Assembly: GCA_035294325.1 (NCBI GenBank)
Contig: DATGLE010000231.1
Span: 1 to 56,262, forward strand
Origin: DATGLE01 sp035294325
GTDB lineage: Bacteria > Chloroflexota > Ktedonobacteria > Ktedonobacterales > Ktedonobacteraceae
Direction of reading: 5' to 3'
Length of the DNA: 56,262 nucleotides
Position numbers and translations under genes: made by a program
Notes under the pieces: model-generated
The model's input: the letters and a program-made list of their open reading frames with translations, nothing else
Database searches by the model: none
What the model was told of the DNA's origin: nothing
In this document: piece by piece, positions 1 to 9,459 of the stretch
How the letters are laid out: the number at the start of each line of letters is the position of its first letter
How positions within the stretch are numbered: position 1 is the stretch's first letter

Positions 1-212
1 TTGCGCGGTGAAGCCGTGCTACACATAATTGAGTAGTCATTTTTAGGGGTTGAGATCTGCACATGCGGGCAGTGTTTTCAACGCCTTCTCTACACCCTCA
101 ACAACCTGATTCTCACTGACAAAAATGTAATGTGTAGCAAGGAGGGGGAATAGGACGCCTGTCAGTCAGAGATTTTTTTGACACTCCAAAAACTGTTAAG
201 GACGGTATTTAC

Positions 213-1658
213 ATGCGCAATCCGTTGAGTCGCTATATATTGATTTTCAAGCGTTGGGCATGGTTGATCCTTCTGGGAGTCGTGCTGTGCGGGTGCGGAA
301 CATACGTGGTGACGAAACTGATGCACCCTGTATACCAGGCCACCTCATTGCTCGTGCTTAATGTGAGCGTATCGCCATCGCCTTACGAGAATACGACGGC
401 TTCGCTGGAACTGCTGCCGACCTATACCCAGCTCATCACCACGCCCACGATACTCGGGCCGATTGCCAGCAAGCATGGCTACACCTTGCAGCAACTGACG
501 CCGATGGTCGCGGTCAAAACGCAGGCCAACTCCCAGGTCATCGAAGTAGACGTGCAGAATCAAGATCCACGGCTGGCAGCGCAGATTGCCAACGAAATCG
601 CGCAGAGCTTCGCCCAGTTCTCAACTTCAAACCTGGGAGGAGTGGCGCAATTTCAAATCCTGCCCGCTCAGCAGCCGTTGCAGCCCATCAAGCCGAAGCC
701 ATCGCTGGATGCCCTGATCGGCGCCGTGGTTGGTCTGGGCCTGGCGCTGGCGCTGATCGTCGTATTTGAGTGGCTTGATGATCGCCTGACGCAGCCAGAA
801 GAGGTACAATCCCTGCTGGGCCTGGATCTGCTGACCACCATTCCGGTCCTGACACGCCGTCAGCGCGTCAAGAACGCCGAGGATACGCCGGCACTGGCCG
901 AAGGCTGCCGTATTCTCTGCGCCAGCCTGAACCATGCTCAGGCCAGCAAGCCGTTCAAGCTGCTCATGATTACCAGTGCACTCGCCGGGGAAGGGAAAAG
1001 CACCGTCGCGGCGAACGTCGCCTCGTTCCTGGCGCTCTCCGGCAAGCGTGTGCTGCTGGTCGACGCTGATCTGCGCCACCCTGTGTTGAATCACCACTTT
1101 CAACTGGAAAACCAGCAGGGATTTTCCAACGCCTTTTTAGATACGTGGGCGCACCTCGATGTAGATCTGAAAGGCCAGCCCACCGAGGTCCCTTCGCTGC
1201 GCGTGCTTACCGCCGGAGTGCTCCCCTCCAATCCAACCGAACTGCTGCAATCGCCACTGGCGCAGCAATTGTTTCAGAGCTTCAAGGAGATGCAGCCATT
1301 CGACTATATCATTTTCGACACATCGCCGCTGCTGCCTGTAGCGGACACGCTGGTACTCGCCTCCTATATGCAGGCGGCGGTGCTTGTCGTCGATGCCTCT
1401 AAAACGCCGCGCAGCGTGCTTATGCGCGCGAAGCAGGCGCTCAGCAAGACGGGCGTGCAGCTCGTCGGCGTCGCGCTCAACAAGTGCCAGTGGCCCGATT
1501 ATGGCGAGATCCGCGAATATCTGAACGAGATCGAGCATGAGCGGCCCCGGGCCGATATCGCCCTGACGCTCCCGCCCCAGACGGCGCCCACCAACGGCCA
1601 CGCCGGCGATGATAAGACCATCACGCTGTCGCTGCGCTCGCAGCAGGTCGACGAGTAG
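213..1658 (+). CDS. Wzz/BY-kinase polysaccharide chain-length regulator
   Basis: A bacterial tyrosine-kinase-type protein (CapAB/CpsCD fused layout) that controls capsule or exopolysaccharide chain length at the membrane. Residues 1-190 form a Wzz-like module with one membrane helix near 15-35 and a second near 167-187. The cytoplasmic ATPase has a Walker A motif SALAGEGKST (255-264), a Walker A' motif LLVDADLRHP (281-290) and a Walker B-like IFDTSP. The C-terminal tail carries no tyrosine cluster, the usual autophosphorylation site, so classical BY-kinase cycling is doubtful. The ATG at 213 follows AAGGACGG. It opens the exopolysaccharide locus. The preceding 212 bases hold no gene I can support. 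Confidence 0.9.
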   Translation: MRNPLSRYILIFKRWAWLILLGVVLCGCGTYVVTKLMHPVYQATSLLVLNVSVSPSPYENTTASLELLPTYTQLITTPTILGPIASKHGYTLQQLTPMVAVKTQANSQVIEVDVQNQDPRLAAQIANEIAQSFAQFSTSNLGGVAQFQILPAQQPLQPIKPKPSLDALIGAVVGLGLALALIVVFEWLDDRLTQPEEVQSLLGLDLLTTIPVLTRRQRVKNAEDTPALAEGCRILCASLNHAQASKPFKLLMITSALAGEGKSTVAANVASFLALSGKRVLLVDADLRHPVLNHHFQLENQQGFSNAFLDTWAHLDVDLKGQPTEVPSLRVLTAGVLPSNPTELLQSPLAQQLFQSFKEMQPFDYIIFDTSPLLPVADTLVLASYMQAAVLVVDASKTPRSVLMRAKQALSKTGVQLVGVALNKCQWPDYGEIREYLNEIEHERPRADIALTLPPQTAPTNGHAGDDKTITLSLRSQQVDE

Positions 1659-1761
1659 GCGCGCCATGATGGGGTAGAGGCGCTGCCAGCGCGCCAGCGC
1701 GAGCAAGCCCGCTTTAGCGCGGCACGAATGATTTCCTGACCTCAGGATCGGTTACAAATAT

Positions 1762-4671
1762 ATGTCAGAATCGTTGGATAGCGGTGTCGACCAGCGCCTG
1801 AGCACAACGAGCGCTCGCCTGGTCGCCGTCAATCTCAAATCCGCCAATAAACACATCTTTCGCGCACTGCTGAGCCTGGCCTCGGCAAACCTGTTCATGC
1901 GTCTCATGGGCATGGTGAACCAGGTTGTGGTAACGGCCCGCTTCGGTGAGAGCGCGTCGATGGATGCCTATTTCGCCGCGTCCATCCTGCCGACTACCCT
2001 GGCACAGTTGCTCGCCAGCGCGCTCGAAGCCTCGGTGATTCCCGTCTACTCGCAGGTACGCATGCGTGGCAACCCAGAAGAGGCATCGCGGCTCTTTAGC
2101 ACGCTGCTCAATCTACTCATCGCCGGCCTGCTCGTCTTTACCGGCGCGATGCTGCTCTTCCGAGGCCCGCTGACCACGCTTTTCGCGCCCGGCCTGCACC
2201 CCGCGACGCTGCGGCAGACCATTGATCTGACACCCTATATTTTTCCTGTGCTTATCTTCATGTCGCTGAACAGCTTCATGGAATGCCTGCTCAACACCGA
2301 GGGCCAATTTAGCTGGCCCGCCTACGCCGGCATCCTGGTGCCGCTCACGACTGCTACCTTCGTCCTGCTTGGAGGCACAACTTACGGCGTCCTGATCCTC
2401 TGCCTGGGCACCATCGCCGGGCAGATATTGCAACTCGTCGTGATCCTGCTTCGCGCGCGCCGTGCGAAGTTTCGTTATCGCTTCGTGCTGGATCTGCACA
2501 GCCCCGAGCTGATGGCGATCCTGGTCGTGGGCTGGCCCGCGCTCTTCACAGCGCTCATCAGCCAGGCTGGCCCGCTCGTCGATCAGATCTTCGCCTCCTA
2601 TCTGCCGCTGGGCGCGATAGCCGCCATCAACTACGCCAACAAGCTCATGAGCGTGCCGGTGGGCGTCGTGCTCTCATCCACCGGGCGCGCAGCCCTCCCC
2701 TATCTCGCGCGCCAGGCTGCCATCAACGACATGCAGGCTTTCAAGGGCACGCTGCGCCTGTATCTATGGGCCATCGGCATCGGGACGCTGGCGCTGACGG
2801 CGCTGATGATCTTGCTGGCGCACCCGGCCATACAGATCCTCTTTCAGCACGGCGCTTTTACCGCCGAGGATACCGGGCGCACCGCGATTACGCTGATCGG
2901 CTTCGTGATCGGCCTGACGCCGATGGCTTTCGGTTTCATTACCTCGCGGGCTTTCAGCGCGCTCGGTAAGACGCGCACACTTATGTATATTACTATCTTC
3001 AGCGTCTTCGCCAACGCGGGCTTCGATTATATCTTCGGACGCCTCTGGGGCAGCTTTGGCATCGCGCTGGCGACTTCGGCCTGCTACTACTGCACGATGC
3101 TGCTGCTGCTCATTCTGCTGCGCCGCCTGATCGGCCCCTTGAACCTGCTGACTCCGCCGCGTGAGCTTCTGAGCGCGTTGGGCCGGCTGGGCCTGGAATC
3201 ACTCTCCGCTCAGTGGGCCTGGCAGGAGATTGAGGATTTTTTCTACATTCCATATCATGTTTTCAAACGCATCATGCGCGCCGCTGTCGCCCTGCTGATC
3301 TTCCTGGCAGGTATCGCCGGTACCATCTATAACGCTGCCTACGCGCTGCGTATCGCCTGCGGCTCGCTGATCGTACTGGCCTTCCTGCGCTACCGCTACG
3401 CGCTGCTGCTGACCTGGGTTGCCATTAACGCTCTGATCGGCTCGACGATCCCGTTCTTTAACGGCAATAATTTCCTCTCCGGCCTGACGGTGCCAACGCT
3501 GCTGCTGATGTTCGTGATGCCCGTCAAGCAAAGCCTCAAGCATATGCCGGCGCTGGCCTTCCTGCTGGCCTATCTCATCTGGGTGCTGCTGGGCATCGGC
3601 ATCTCGCCGCTGACGGTACCAGAGTTTATGACCTTCTGGATCGTCTATATCGCCTATGTGGCCGTTGGCATCCTGGTCATCAATCTACTGACTACAAGAA
3701 AGCTGCTGATGGGGCTGATCGACGCCATTCTCTTGCAGGCTATGTTCCTCTCGCTCTACGGCATCTACGGCTACTTTACAAAGACGAATGGCCTCTATGA
3801 TGCCGACATCACATCGCTCTATCGCATCGGCTCGGTCTTCGCGGCACCACCAACGCTGGCCTTTGTTCTCTCGATGATTATTCCACTCTCGCTCTATCGC
3901 ACGGTGACGCTGCAAGGGTTCAGGCGCCTGATCGGCCTGGTCTTCACACTGGTCCTCCTTGCGGCGCTGGGATTGACATTCACACGCGGCGCCTTCATCA
4001 GCGTACCCCTGAGCCTGCTGATGATGATCTTCTTCCTGCCCTCGCGCAAGATGAGGGCGCGCCTGCTGGGAGTTATCGCCGTAGTGGCCGCAATCTGCAT
4101 CCTGGCGGCGACGATAGTGGATCTGCCGCTGCTGGGCCGTTTCCTGAATCCCGATATCGCCACGCTGAACGGGCGCACCTATCTGTGGACGGCCATTCTC
4201 GACCACTTCGATCCGCTGCAAGTGCTGGGCAACGGCCTCATGTCGTCTAATGCCCTGCTGGAACGTTTGCAGGTCGGCTTCGCCGGCAACGTCATCGCGA
4301 CGGCGCCGCACAACATCTTTATCGAGACGCTGTATGAGAACGGCATCATCGGCCTGATCCTTATCACTCTTGTGCTCATTGCCATTCCCTGGACGCTGAT
4401 TTCGAGAATGCGCCGCGCGACGCCCGACCATCGCCTGCTGCTGGCGGCAGTGCTCGCGGCCTACATCAACATTTTCTTGCAATCGTTGGAGGTGACGGTA
4501 GTCTGGAGTCAGCCGGTTGGCGTCTACGTCTGGATGATTATGGCCCTGCCGTTCGCGCTCTACTGGACCAGGCCACCAGCGCCGGAAGCGGGGAGCGATG
4601 AGCGAGAGGGAACACTTTCCCCGGCAGAGACTCCAGCACGAACAAAACAGGAGCAAGCGTCATATGTCTGA
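1762..4671 (+). CDS. MurJ-like flippase fused to O-antigen ligase/polymerase
   Basis: Two polytopic membrane modules lie in one 969-residue chain. Residues about 20-475 match the MurJ/MviN lipid-linked oligosaccharide flippase family (ASMDAYFAASILP, FQHGAFTAEDT, about 14 helices). Residues about 505-945 match the Wzy/WaaL O-antigen ligase family, with the TFTRGAF segment near 740 and the APHNIFIETLYENGIIGL segment near 848 that contains the family His. The linker near 480-500 is predicted cytoplasmic. A lipid-linked repeat unit could thus be flipped and polymerised by one polypeptide, which is an inference. It sits between the chain-length protein and the glycosyltransferases and overlaps the next gene by 8 bases. 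Confidence 0.88.
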   Translation: MSESLDSGVDQRLSTTSARLVAVNLKSANKHIFRALLSLASANLFMRLMGMVNQVVVTARFGESASMDAYFAASILPTTLAQLLASALEASVIPVYSQVRMRGNPEEASRLFSTLLNLLIAGLLVFTGAMLLFRGPLTTLFAPGLHPATLRQTIDLTPYIFPVLIFMSLNSFMECLLNTEGQFSWPAYAGILVPLTTATFVLLGGTTYGVLILCLGTIAGQILQLVVILLRARRAKFRYRFVLDLHSPELMAILVVGWPALFTALISQAGPLVDQIFASYLPLGAIAAINYANKLMSVPVGVVLSSTGRAALPYLARQAAINDMQAFKGTLRLYLWAIGIGTLALTALMILLAHPAIQILFQHGAFTAEDTGRTAITLIGFVIGLTPMAFGFITSRAFSALGKTRTLMYITIFSVFANAGFDYIFGRLWGSFGIALATSACYYCTMLLLLILLRRLIGPLNLLTPPRELLSALGRLGLESLSAQWAWQEIEDFFYIPYHVFKRIMRAAVALLIFLAGIAGTIYNAAYALRIACGSLIVLAFLRYRYALLLTWVAINALIGSTIPFFNGNNFLSGLTVPTLLLMFVMPVKQSLKHMPALAFLLAYLIWVLLGIGISPLTVPEFMTFWIVYIAYVAVGILVINLLTTRKLLMGLIDAILLQAMFLSLYGIYGYFTKTNGLYDADITSLYRIGSVFAAPPTLAFVLSMIIPLSLYRTVTLQGFRRLIGLVFTLVLLAALGLTFTRGAFISVPLSLLMMIFFLPSRKMRARLLGVIAVVAAICILAATIVDLPLLGRFLNPDIATLNGRTYLWTAILDHFDPLQVLGNGLMSSNALLERLQVGFAGNVIATAPHNIFIETLYENGIIGLILITLVLIAIPWTLISRMRRATPDHRLLLAAVLAAYINIFLQSLEVTVVWSQPVGVYVWMIMALPFALYWTRPPAPEAGSDEREGTLSPAETPARTKQEQASYV

Positions 4672-6007
4672 GTCAGGCGTTATGAAAGACCATTTACGAA
4701 TCTGTATAGTGACTTTTATGTTCCCACCGCTCGTGGGAGGCGTGGAGGCCCAGGCTGAGAAGCACGCGCGCCAGCTTCTCGCTCTCGGTCACGACGTGAC
4801 GGTTGTCACGCTGCGCCACTATTCACACTGGAAAAGCTTCGAGGTCATCGACGGCCTGCCAGTAATACGCATCGGCAACTTCTACCGCCGCAGTGGTAGA
4901 CTGAACATCGGTAAGGCCGGTCATCCGCCCATAGAGCTTGCTGCACTGCTTACGCTCTGGCGCCTGCGTCATACCTACGACATCATCCATGTCATGCAGT
5001 TGTCGAGCCTGGGCGCCATCGCCGCGCTTATCGGTAAGTTGACGCACAAGCCGGTTATCATCAGTATTCAGAGCGCCGGACCGGACGAGCGGCAGCGAAA
5101 GCGCATCGCGGAGCAAGGCCCGCGCCTCATGGCCGACACGCTCAGCCATGCCGGCTTTCTCACGGTAGGGCCGAAGGAATGGGTTGGCGGCGACATCGAA
5201 GATCTACCGCAGAGAACCTTCGGCGGCCATATGATGCTGCGCTTCCTGCGCAACTCCGACGCGTACTATCAGGCGCTCAGCACGCGCGTCAGCGACTCCC
5301 TCATCGCTCACGGCTTCCGCCGCGAGCAGATTGTCCGCATTCCCAACAGCATCGACACGCAGAAATTCCGCCCGCCCGCCGCACGGCCCGATCCAGCCAG
5401 GCCCGAGCGCGATATAGTCAGCGTCGCACGCCTGGAGTATCCCAAAGGCGTCGATGTGCTGCTGCATGCCTGGGCGCGCATGCTGCGCGAACCCGCCGCG
5501 TGGCGCGCACAGTTGAAGCCGCGCCTGCTGCTGGTAGGTGATGGCAAATTCGCGCCGCAGATGAAGCGCATCGCGGCGGAACTGGGCATTCTGGAGAGCG
5601 TCGAATTTCTGGGCGAGCGCGACGATGTGGTAAATCTGCTTCAGCAGGCGTGGGGCTTCGTGCTGCCCTCGCGCTGGGAAGGCATGCCTAACGCGCTGCT
5701 GGAGGCAATAGCCTGCGGCCTGCCCTGTCTCGCCACGCAGGTGAGCGGCAGCGAGGATATCATCGAGCCAGGTATCAACGGCCTGCTCGTCGAACCGGAA
5801 GATCCGGTCGCGATGGCGCGGGCGCTGCGCCTGCTGATCGAGGATACGCAACTCGCGCAGCGGCTTGGGCAGGAGGCACGAGCGACGGCGCTGCGCGATT
5901 ATCAAATCAGCACGGTCACTGAGCGCTGCGTGCAAGTGTATTATCGCCTGCTCTCACGCGGCGCGCAGGCGTTACCTGTGACGCTGGAGGAGACGGGGAA
6001 ACTGTGA
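4664..6007 (+). CDS. GT4-family glycosyltransferase
   Basis: A retaining GT-B glycosyltransferase that probably adds a sugar to the lipid-linked exopolysaccharide repeat on the cytoplasmic face. The N-terminal acceptor domain has the PPLVGGVEAQ loop. The C-terminal donor domain has VARLEYPKGVDVLL, then LPSRWEGMPNALLEA, which contains the GT4 E-x7-E region, then SGSEDIIEPGINGLL. I chose the ATG at 4664 because AGGAG lies 10 bases upstream and it overlaps the preceding stop by 8 bases. The open frame extends upstream to 4598 inside the flippase gene. Donor and acceptor sugars cannot be read from the sequence. Confidence 0.9.
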   Translation: MSESGVMKDHLRICIVTFMFPPLVGGVEAQAEKHARQLLALGHDVTVVTLRHYSHWKSFEVIDGLPVIRIGNFYRRSGRLNIGKAGHPPIELAALLTLWRLRHTYDIIHVMQLSSLGAIAALIGKLTHKPVIISIQSAGPDERQRKRIAEQGPRLMADTLSHAGFLTVGPKEWVGGDIEDLPQRTFGGHMMLRFLRNSDAYYQALSTRVSDSLIAHGFRREQIVRIPNSIDTQKFRPPAARPDPARPERDIVSVARLEYPKGVDVLLHAWARMLREPAAWRAQLKPRLLLVGDGKFAPQMKRIAAELGILESVEFLGERDDVVNLLQQAWGFVLPSRWEGMPNALLEAIACGLPCLATQVSGSEDIIEPGINGLLVEPEDPVAMARALRLLIEDTQLAQRLGQEARATALRDYQISTVTERCVQVYYRLLSRGAQALPVTLEETGKL

Positions 6008-7308
6008 GCAAGACACGCATCTGTATTGTAATCAGTACCTTCTATCCCCTGGTGGGCGGCGCGGAAACGCAGGTGCTCGCCCAGGGACGCCGCCTGCGCG
6101 AAAGAGGCTGCGATGCTCGCGTTGTTACGCTGCGCCACAAGAAGAGCTGGCCCGCGCAGGACACGGTGGAGGGCGTGCCGGTGCTGCGCGTGGCGGGCGG
6201 GCTGCTCAATGGCCGTGAGCGCCTGCCAAAAACGCTGCAACAGTTGCTCTACACGCTGGCGCTGATCGTGCTTGGCTGGACGCTGTGGCGCCTGCGACGG
6301 CAATACGATGTGATCCATGTCCACCAGTTGAGCCTGCTGACGCTGCCCGCCGCACTGGCCTCTCGCCTCACGGGTAAACCAATGCTGGTTACGCTGCACA
6401 GCGCCGGCTCAGGCAAAACGACGGAGGAGGACGGCCCTGCCTCGCTGATCGCCGGACCGCTCGATCCCGCGCTGCCCTGGTTGCGAATCGACAGGCAGAG
6501 CTGGACCGACGGCGATTTAGAGAGCCTTATCCGCCTGGGCCCGCCCGGACTCGCCTCCGCGCGCTTCTTGCTGCGCAGCGTCCATGCTCCCATCGTCATC
6601 CTGAGTTCACGCATGAAGCTCTATCTCGCCGGGCACGATTTTCTGCTCCCCGGCATACACATCATTCCCAACAGTGTCGATATCGAGCGCTTTCGTCCAT
6701 TATGCGAAGCGGACGGCGAATGCGAGCAGCGGGCACGCACGGTTGTCTGCGTCTCGAAGCTGCGCTATGAGAAGGGCATCGACGTATTGCTGCAAGCGTG
6801 GCGCCTGGTACAGCAGCAAATGCCGGAGGCACAACTGCTGATCGTGGGCAGCGGCCCCCTGCAACAGACGCTCACACGCATGGCGCAGGCGCTCGGCGTC
6901 ACTGCCAGCGTTGAATTTGCCGGCTTGCAGAGCGACGTTCCCGCGCAGTTGCATCGCGGGGCAATTGCCGTGCTGCCCTCGCGCTGGGAAGGTATGCCGA
7001 GCGCCGTGCTGGAGGCGATGGCCTGCGGCCTCCCCTGCGTCGCCACGCGCGTCAGTGGCAGCGAAGATATCATCGAGCCGGGCGTTAACGGCCTGCTTGT
7101 CGAGCCAGAGGACTATGAGGACATGGCGCGGGCGCTGCTGACGCTGCTGCGCGATCCCGCGCGGGCGCGCCAGTACGGCCAGGCCGCACGCGCCACTATC
7201 GAAAATCAATATTCGCTCGACCATATTATTGATGGGTATATCAATCTTTATCAAAAAATGGTTGATAATCCTTTCTGGCAGGATAGTCGCGCGGCTGCGC
7301 CGCGCTAG
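6004..7308 (+). CDS. GT4-family glycosyltransferase
   Basis: A second GT-B glycosyltransferase, closely similar to its upstream neighbour across the donor domain (LPSRWEGMPSAVLEAMACGLPC, SGSEDIIEPGVNGLL), so the two look like tandem duplicates that diverged in the acceptor half. The GTG start at 6004 overlaps the TGA of the previous gene (GTGA arrangement), indicating translational coupling. The N-terminus has YPLVGGAETQ, typical of GT4 enzymes. The expected role is addition of another sugar to the same repeat unit. A palindrome begins 4 bases after its stop. Confidence 0.9.
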   Translation: MSKTRICIVISTFYPLVGGAETQVLAQGRRLRERGCDARVVTLRHKKSWPAQDTVEGVPVLRVAGGLLNGRERLPKTLQQLLYTLALIVLGWTLWRLRRQYDVIHVHQLSLLTLPAALASRLTGKPMLVTLHSAGSGKTTEEDGPASLIAGPLDPALPWLRIDRQSWTDGDLESLIRLGPPGLASARFLLRSVHAPIVILSSRMKLYLAGHDFLLPGIHIIPNSVDIERFRPLCEADGECEQRARTVVCVSKLRYEKGIDVLLQAWRLVQQQMPEAQLLIVGSGPLQQTLTRMAQALGVTASVEFAGLQSDVPAQLHRGAIAVLPSRWEGMPSAVLEAMACGLPCVATRVSGSEDIIEPGVNGLLVEPEDYEDMARALLTLLRDPARARQYGQAARATIENQYSLDHIIDGYINLYQKMVDNPFWQDSRAAAPR

Positions 7309-7312
7309 ACAT

Positions 7313-7360
7313 GGAGAGTGTTGTGCGAAACACTCTCCACAAGGCGAGCGCCGCAGGCGC
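7313..7360. repeat. Intergenic palindrome with GCGCCGCAGGCGC tail
   Basis: Perfect 10-bp arms GGAGAGTGTT (7313-7322) and AACACTCTCC (7329-7338) with a 6-nt loop are followed by the short hairpin GCGCC-GCA-GGCGC (7348-7360). It lies between the second glycosyltransferase and the asnB-like gene. The short tail recurs at several other palindromes in this window. No T-tract follows on either strand. Confidence 0.75.
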
Positions 7361-7403
7361 GAGCCGACGGTGATGCAGGAAATCAGAGAAAAAGGAAATC
7401 CAT

Positions 7404-9359
7404 ATGTGTGGGATCTGTGGCATCTATAATGCCAGCAGCGGCGAACCGGCCTCTCAGGCCGTGCTTGAACGGATGACGCGCTCAATCGCGCATCGCGGGC
7501 CTGATGACAGCGGCTTCTATCGCGATGGCGCACTCGGCCTGGGCTTCGCCCGCCTCAGCATCATCGATCTGAGCGGCGGCCACCAGCCGATGAGCAACGA
7601 GACGGGCGATGTATGGCTGGTCTTTAACGGCGAGATCTGGAACTACCGGAAACTGCGCGGCGAACTGCAAGCGAAGGGGCATCTCTTTCGCACACAGAGC
7701 GATAGCGAGACCATCATTCACGCCTATGAAGAATATGGCGTGAACTGCGTCGCGCGCCTGCACGGCATGTTTGGCTTCGCCATCTGGGATAACGCCCGCA
7801 AGCGCCTGCTGCTGGCGCGAGATCGCGCCGGGAAAAAGCCGCTCTATTATACGCGCGTTGACGGCGATCTCATCTTCGCCTCTGAGATCAAAGCGCTGCT
7901 GCATCACCCGCGTGTGAAGCGCGAGGCCGATACGCAGGCCATCGCCGACTTTCTCAGCGTGCGCTACGTGCCCGGTCCCGCGACTCTTTTTGCCGGTATC
8001 TACAAAGTGCAGCCCGGCCACTGGCTGCTCTACGAGAACGGCAGCCTGCGCATCGAGCGCTACTGGGACTTCACCTTCGGCGAGACCGAGCGGCGTCCCA
8101 TCAATGAGTATATCGAAGGCATCCAGACACATATCCGCCGCGCCGTGGCCGAGCGCATGATGGCCGATGTACCGGTAGGCGCGATGCTGAGCGGGGGCGT
8201 TGATTCGAGCATCGTTACCGGCATCATGAGCGAGCTGACGGATCATAAAGTCAAGACCTTTGCCGTCGGCTTCGACCACCCCGACTACAACGAACTGCCC
8301 TACGCCCGGCTCGTCGCCGATCACTTTGGCACCGACCACTACGAACTCGTTGTCAGGTCATCGGACCTCACCGCTTACTGGCCGCTGCTGACCTGGCACC
8401 GTGACGAGCCAGTGAGTGAGCCATCGGATCTCGGCGTCTACCTGGTCTCCAGGCTGGCGCGCCAGCACGTTAAGGTCGTGCTCTCCGGCGAGGGCGGCGA
8501 CGAACTGTTCGCCGGCTACCCCAAGTACGTCGTTGACTGGCTGGCGAAGTACTATCATATCCTGCCCGCAGCCATACGCGACGGCATGATTACGCCACTG
8601 CTCGACCACCTGCCCTACAGTATGCGCAAGCTCAAGACGGCGGCGCGCAACATCTCGCAGCCGGCGCCGCAGCGCTGGATGGCCTGGTTCGGCATCTTCA
8701 ACGGCCAGCTCAAAGAGCAGTTGCTCGCCGGGAGCGTGAAGGCCAGCATCGATCTCGACGCCAGCCGCGCGTTCAGGCGATGGCTGGAGCAAAACCCGCA
8801 GCGCGACGATCTCTCGGCGATGCTCTACCTCGACACGAAGATCTGGCTGCCCGATAACCTGCTGATGAAGGGCGACAAGATGACGATGGCGGCCTCGCTC
8901 GAAGGGCGCATTCCGCTGCTCGATCACCAGCTCATCGAGTACGCGGCAAGCATTCCATCGGATATCAAAATCAGGCCGTTCAGAGCCAAATATCTGCTCA
9001 AGCGCGCCTTCGCCGATTTTTTGCCCGCGCCGATCCTGACGCGCAAGAAGATGGGCTTCAACGTGCCGACCGGCATCTGGTTCCGCGAGGGGCAGCGCGG
9101 CTTCATCACGAGCCTGCTGCTCTCCGAGCGCATGCGCAGCCGGGGCTACTTCAACGTGGATTTCGTCGCGCGCATGCTGCGCGAGCATCTGGAGGGCCGC
9201 ACCAACTACCAGGCGCAGCTTTTCACGCTCGCCAGCCTGGAATTGTGGTTTCGCGTCTTCATCGACAGTCCACGCCTGGAAATACCGCAGGCTCCAGCCC
9301 AGGAATTACTTGAAGTCGAAGGGGCAGCGCTTTTGCCGCCTCCGGCGGCTTATCCGTGA
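7404..9359 (+). CDS. asnB: Asparagine synthase (glutamine-hydrolysing)-like amidotransferase
   Basis: Class II glutamine amidotransferase. Met-Cys2-Gly-Ile supplies the N-terminal nucleophile of the glutaminase domain (residues 2 to about 210). The synthase domain (about 240-620) has the PP-loop AMLSGGVDSS and GEGGDELFAGYPKY. It would amidate aspartate or, given its place among glycosyltransferases, a carboxylated sugar or another acid in the exopolysaccharide, as proposed for AsnB homologues in such loci. The ATG at 7404 is needed to expose Cys2, with AAAAGGAAA upstream. The last codons and the stop are made from a repeat module: GCCGCCTCCGGCGGC encodes the end of the chain and the stop lies in a palindrome arm. 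Confidence 0.92.
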   Translation: MCGICGIYNASSGEPASQAVLERMTRSIAHRGPDDSGFYRDGALGLGFARLSIIDLSGGHQPMSNETGDVWLVFNGEIWNYRKLRGELQAKGHLFRTQSDSETIIHAYEEYGVNCVARLHGMFGFAIWDNARKRLLLARDRAGKKPLYYTRVDGDLIFASEIKALLHHPRVKREADTQAIADFLSVRYVPGPATLFAGIYKVQPGHWLLYENGSLRIERYWDFTFGETERRPINEYIEGIQTHIRRAVAERMMADVPVGAMLSGGVDSSIVTGIMSELTDHKVKTFAVGFDHPDYNELPYARLVADHFGTDHYELVVRSSDLTAYWPLLTWHRDEPVSEPSDLGVYLVSRLARQHVKVVLSGEGGDELFAGYPKYVVDWLAKYYHILPAAIRDGMITPLLDHLPYSMRKLKTAARNISQPAPQRWMAWFGIFNGQLKEQLLAGSVKASIDLDASRAFRRWLEQNPQRDDLSAMLYLDTKIWLPDNLLMKGDKMTMAASLEGRIPLLDHQLIEYAASIPSDIKIRPFRAKYLLKRAFADFLPAPILTRKKMGFNVPTGIWFREGQRGFITSLLLSERMRSRGYFNVDFVARMLREHLEGRTNYQAQLFTLASLELWFRVFIDSPRLEIPQAPAQELLEVEGAALLPPPAAYP

Positions 9360-9444
9360 GTGTTCGCTGCGTGTGGCGCGGGCGGAGTGCGCGCCACACG
9401 CAGCGAACACTCACACCTGAGAAGCGCCGCAGGCGCTGAGCAGC
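9335..9444. repeat. Modular palindrome (25-bp arms) overlapping the asnB stop
   Basis: Three parts are visible. GCCGCCTCCGGCGGC lies at 9335-9349. A perfect palindrome follows, with 25-bp arms at 9356-9380 and 9390-9414 around a 9-nt centre. The tail at 9421-9444 contains AAGCGCCGCAGGCGCTGAGC. The first and third parts recur exactly at 14082-14096 and 14156-14179 around a palindrome with unrelated arms. The asnB stop (9357-9359) sits in the left arm. The tail ends right at the ribosome-binding site of the next gene. Confidence 0.85.
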
Positions 9445-9459
9445 AAGGAGGAGGAATTC

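Noticed and set aside
1..212. End of an upstream gene or a strong promoter
   Set aside because: No frame with coding character is seen. A TTGACA at 178-183 has no convincing -10 at the right distance.
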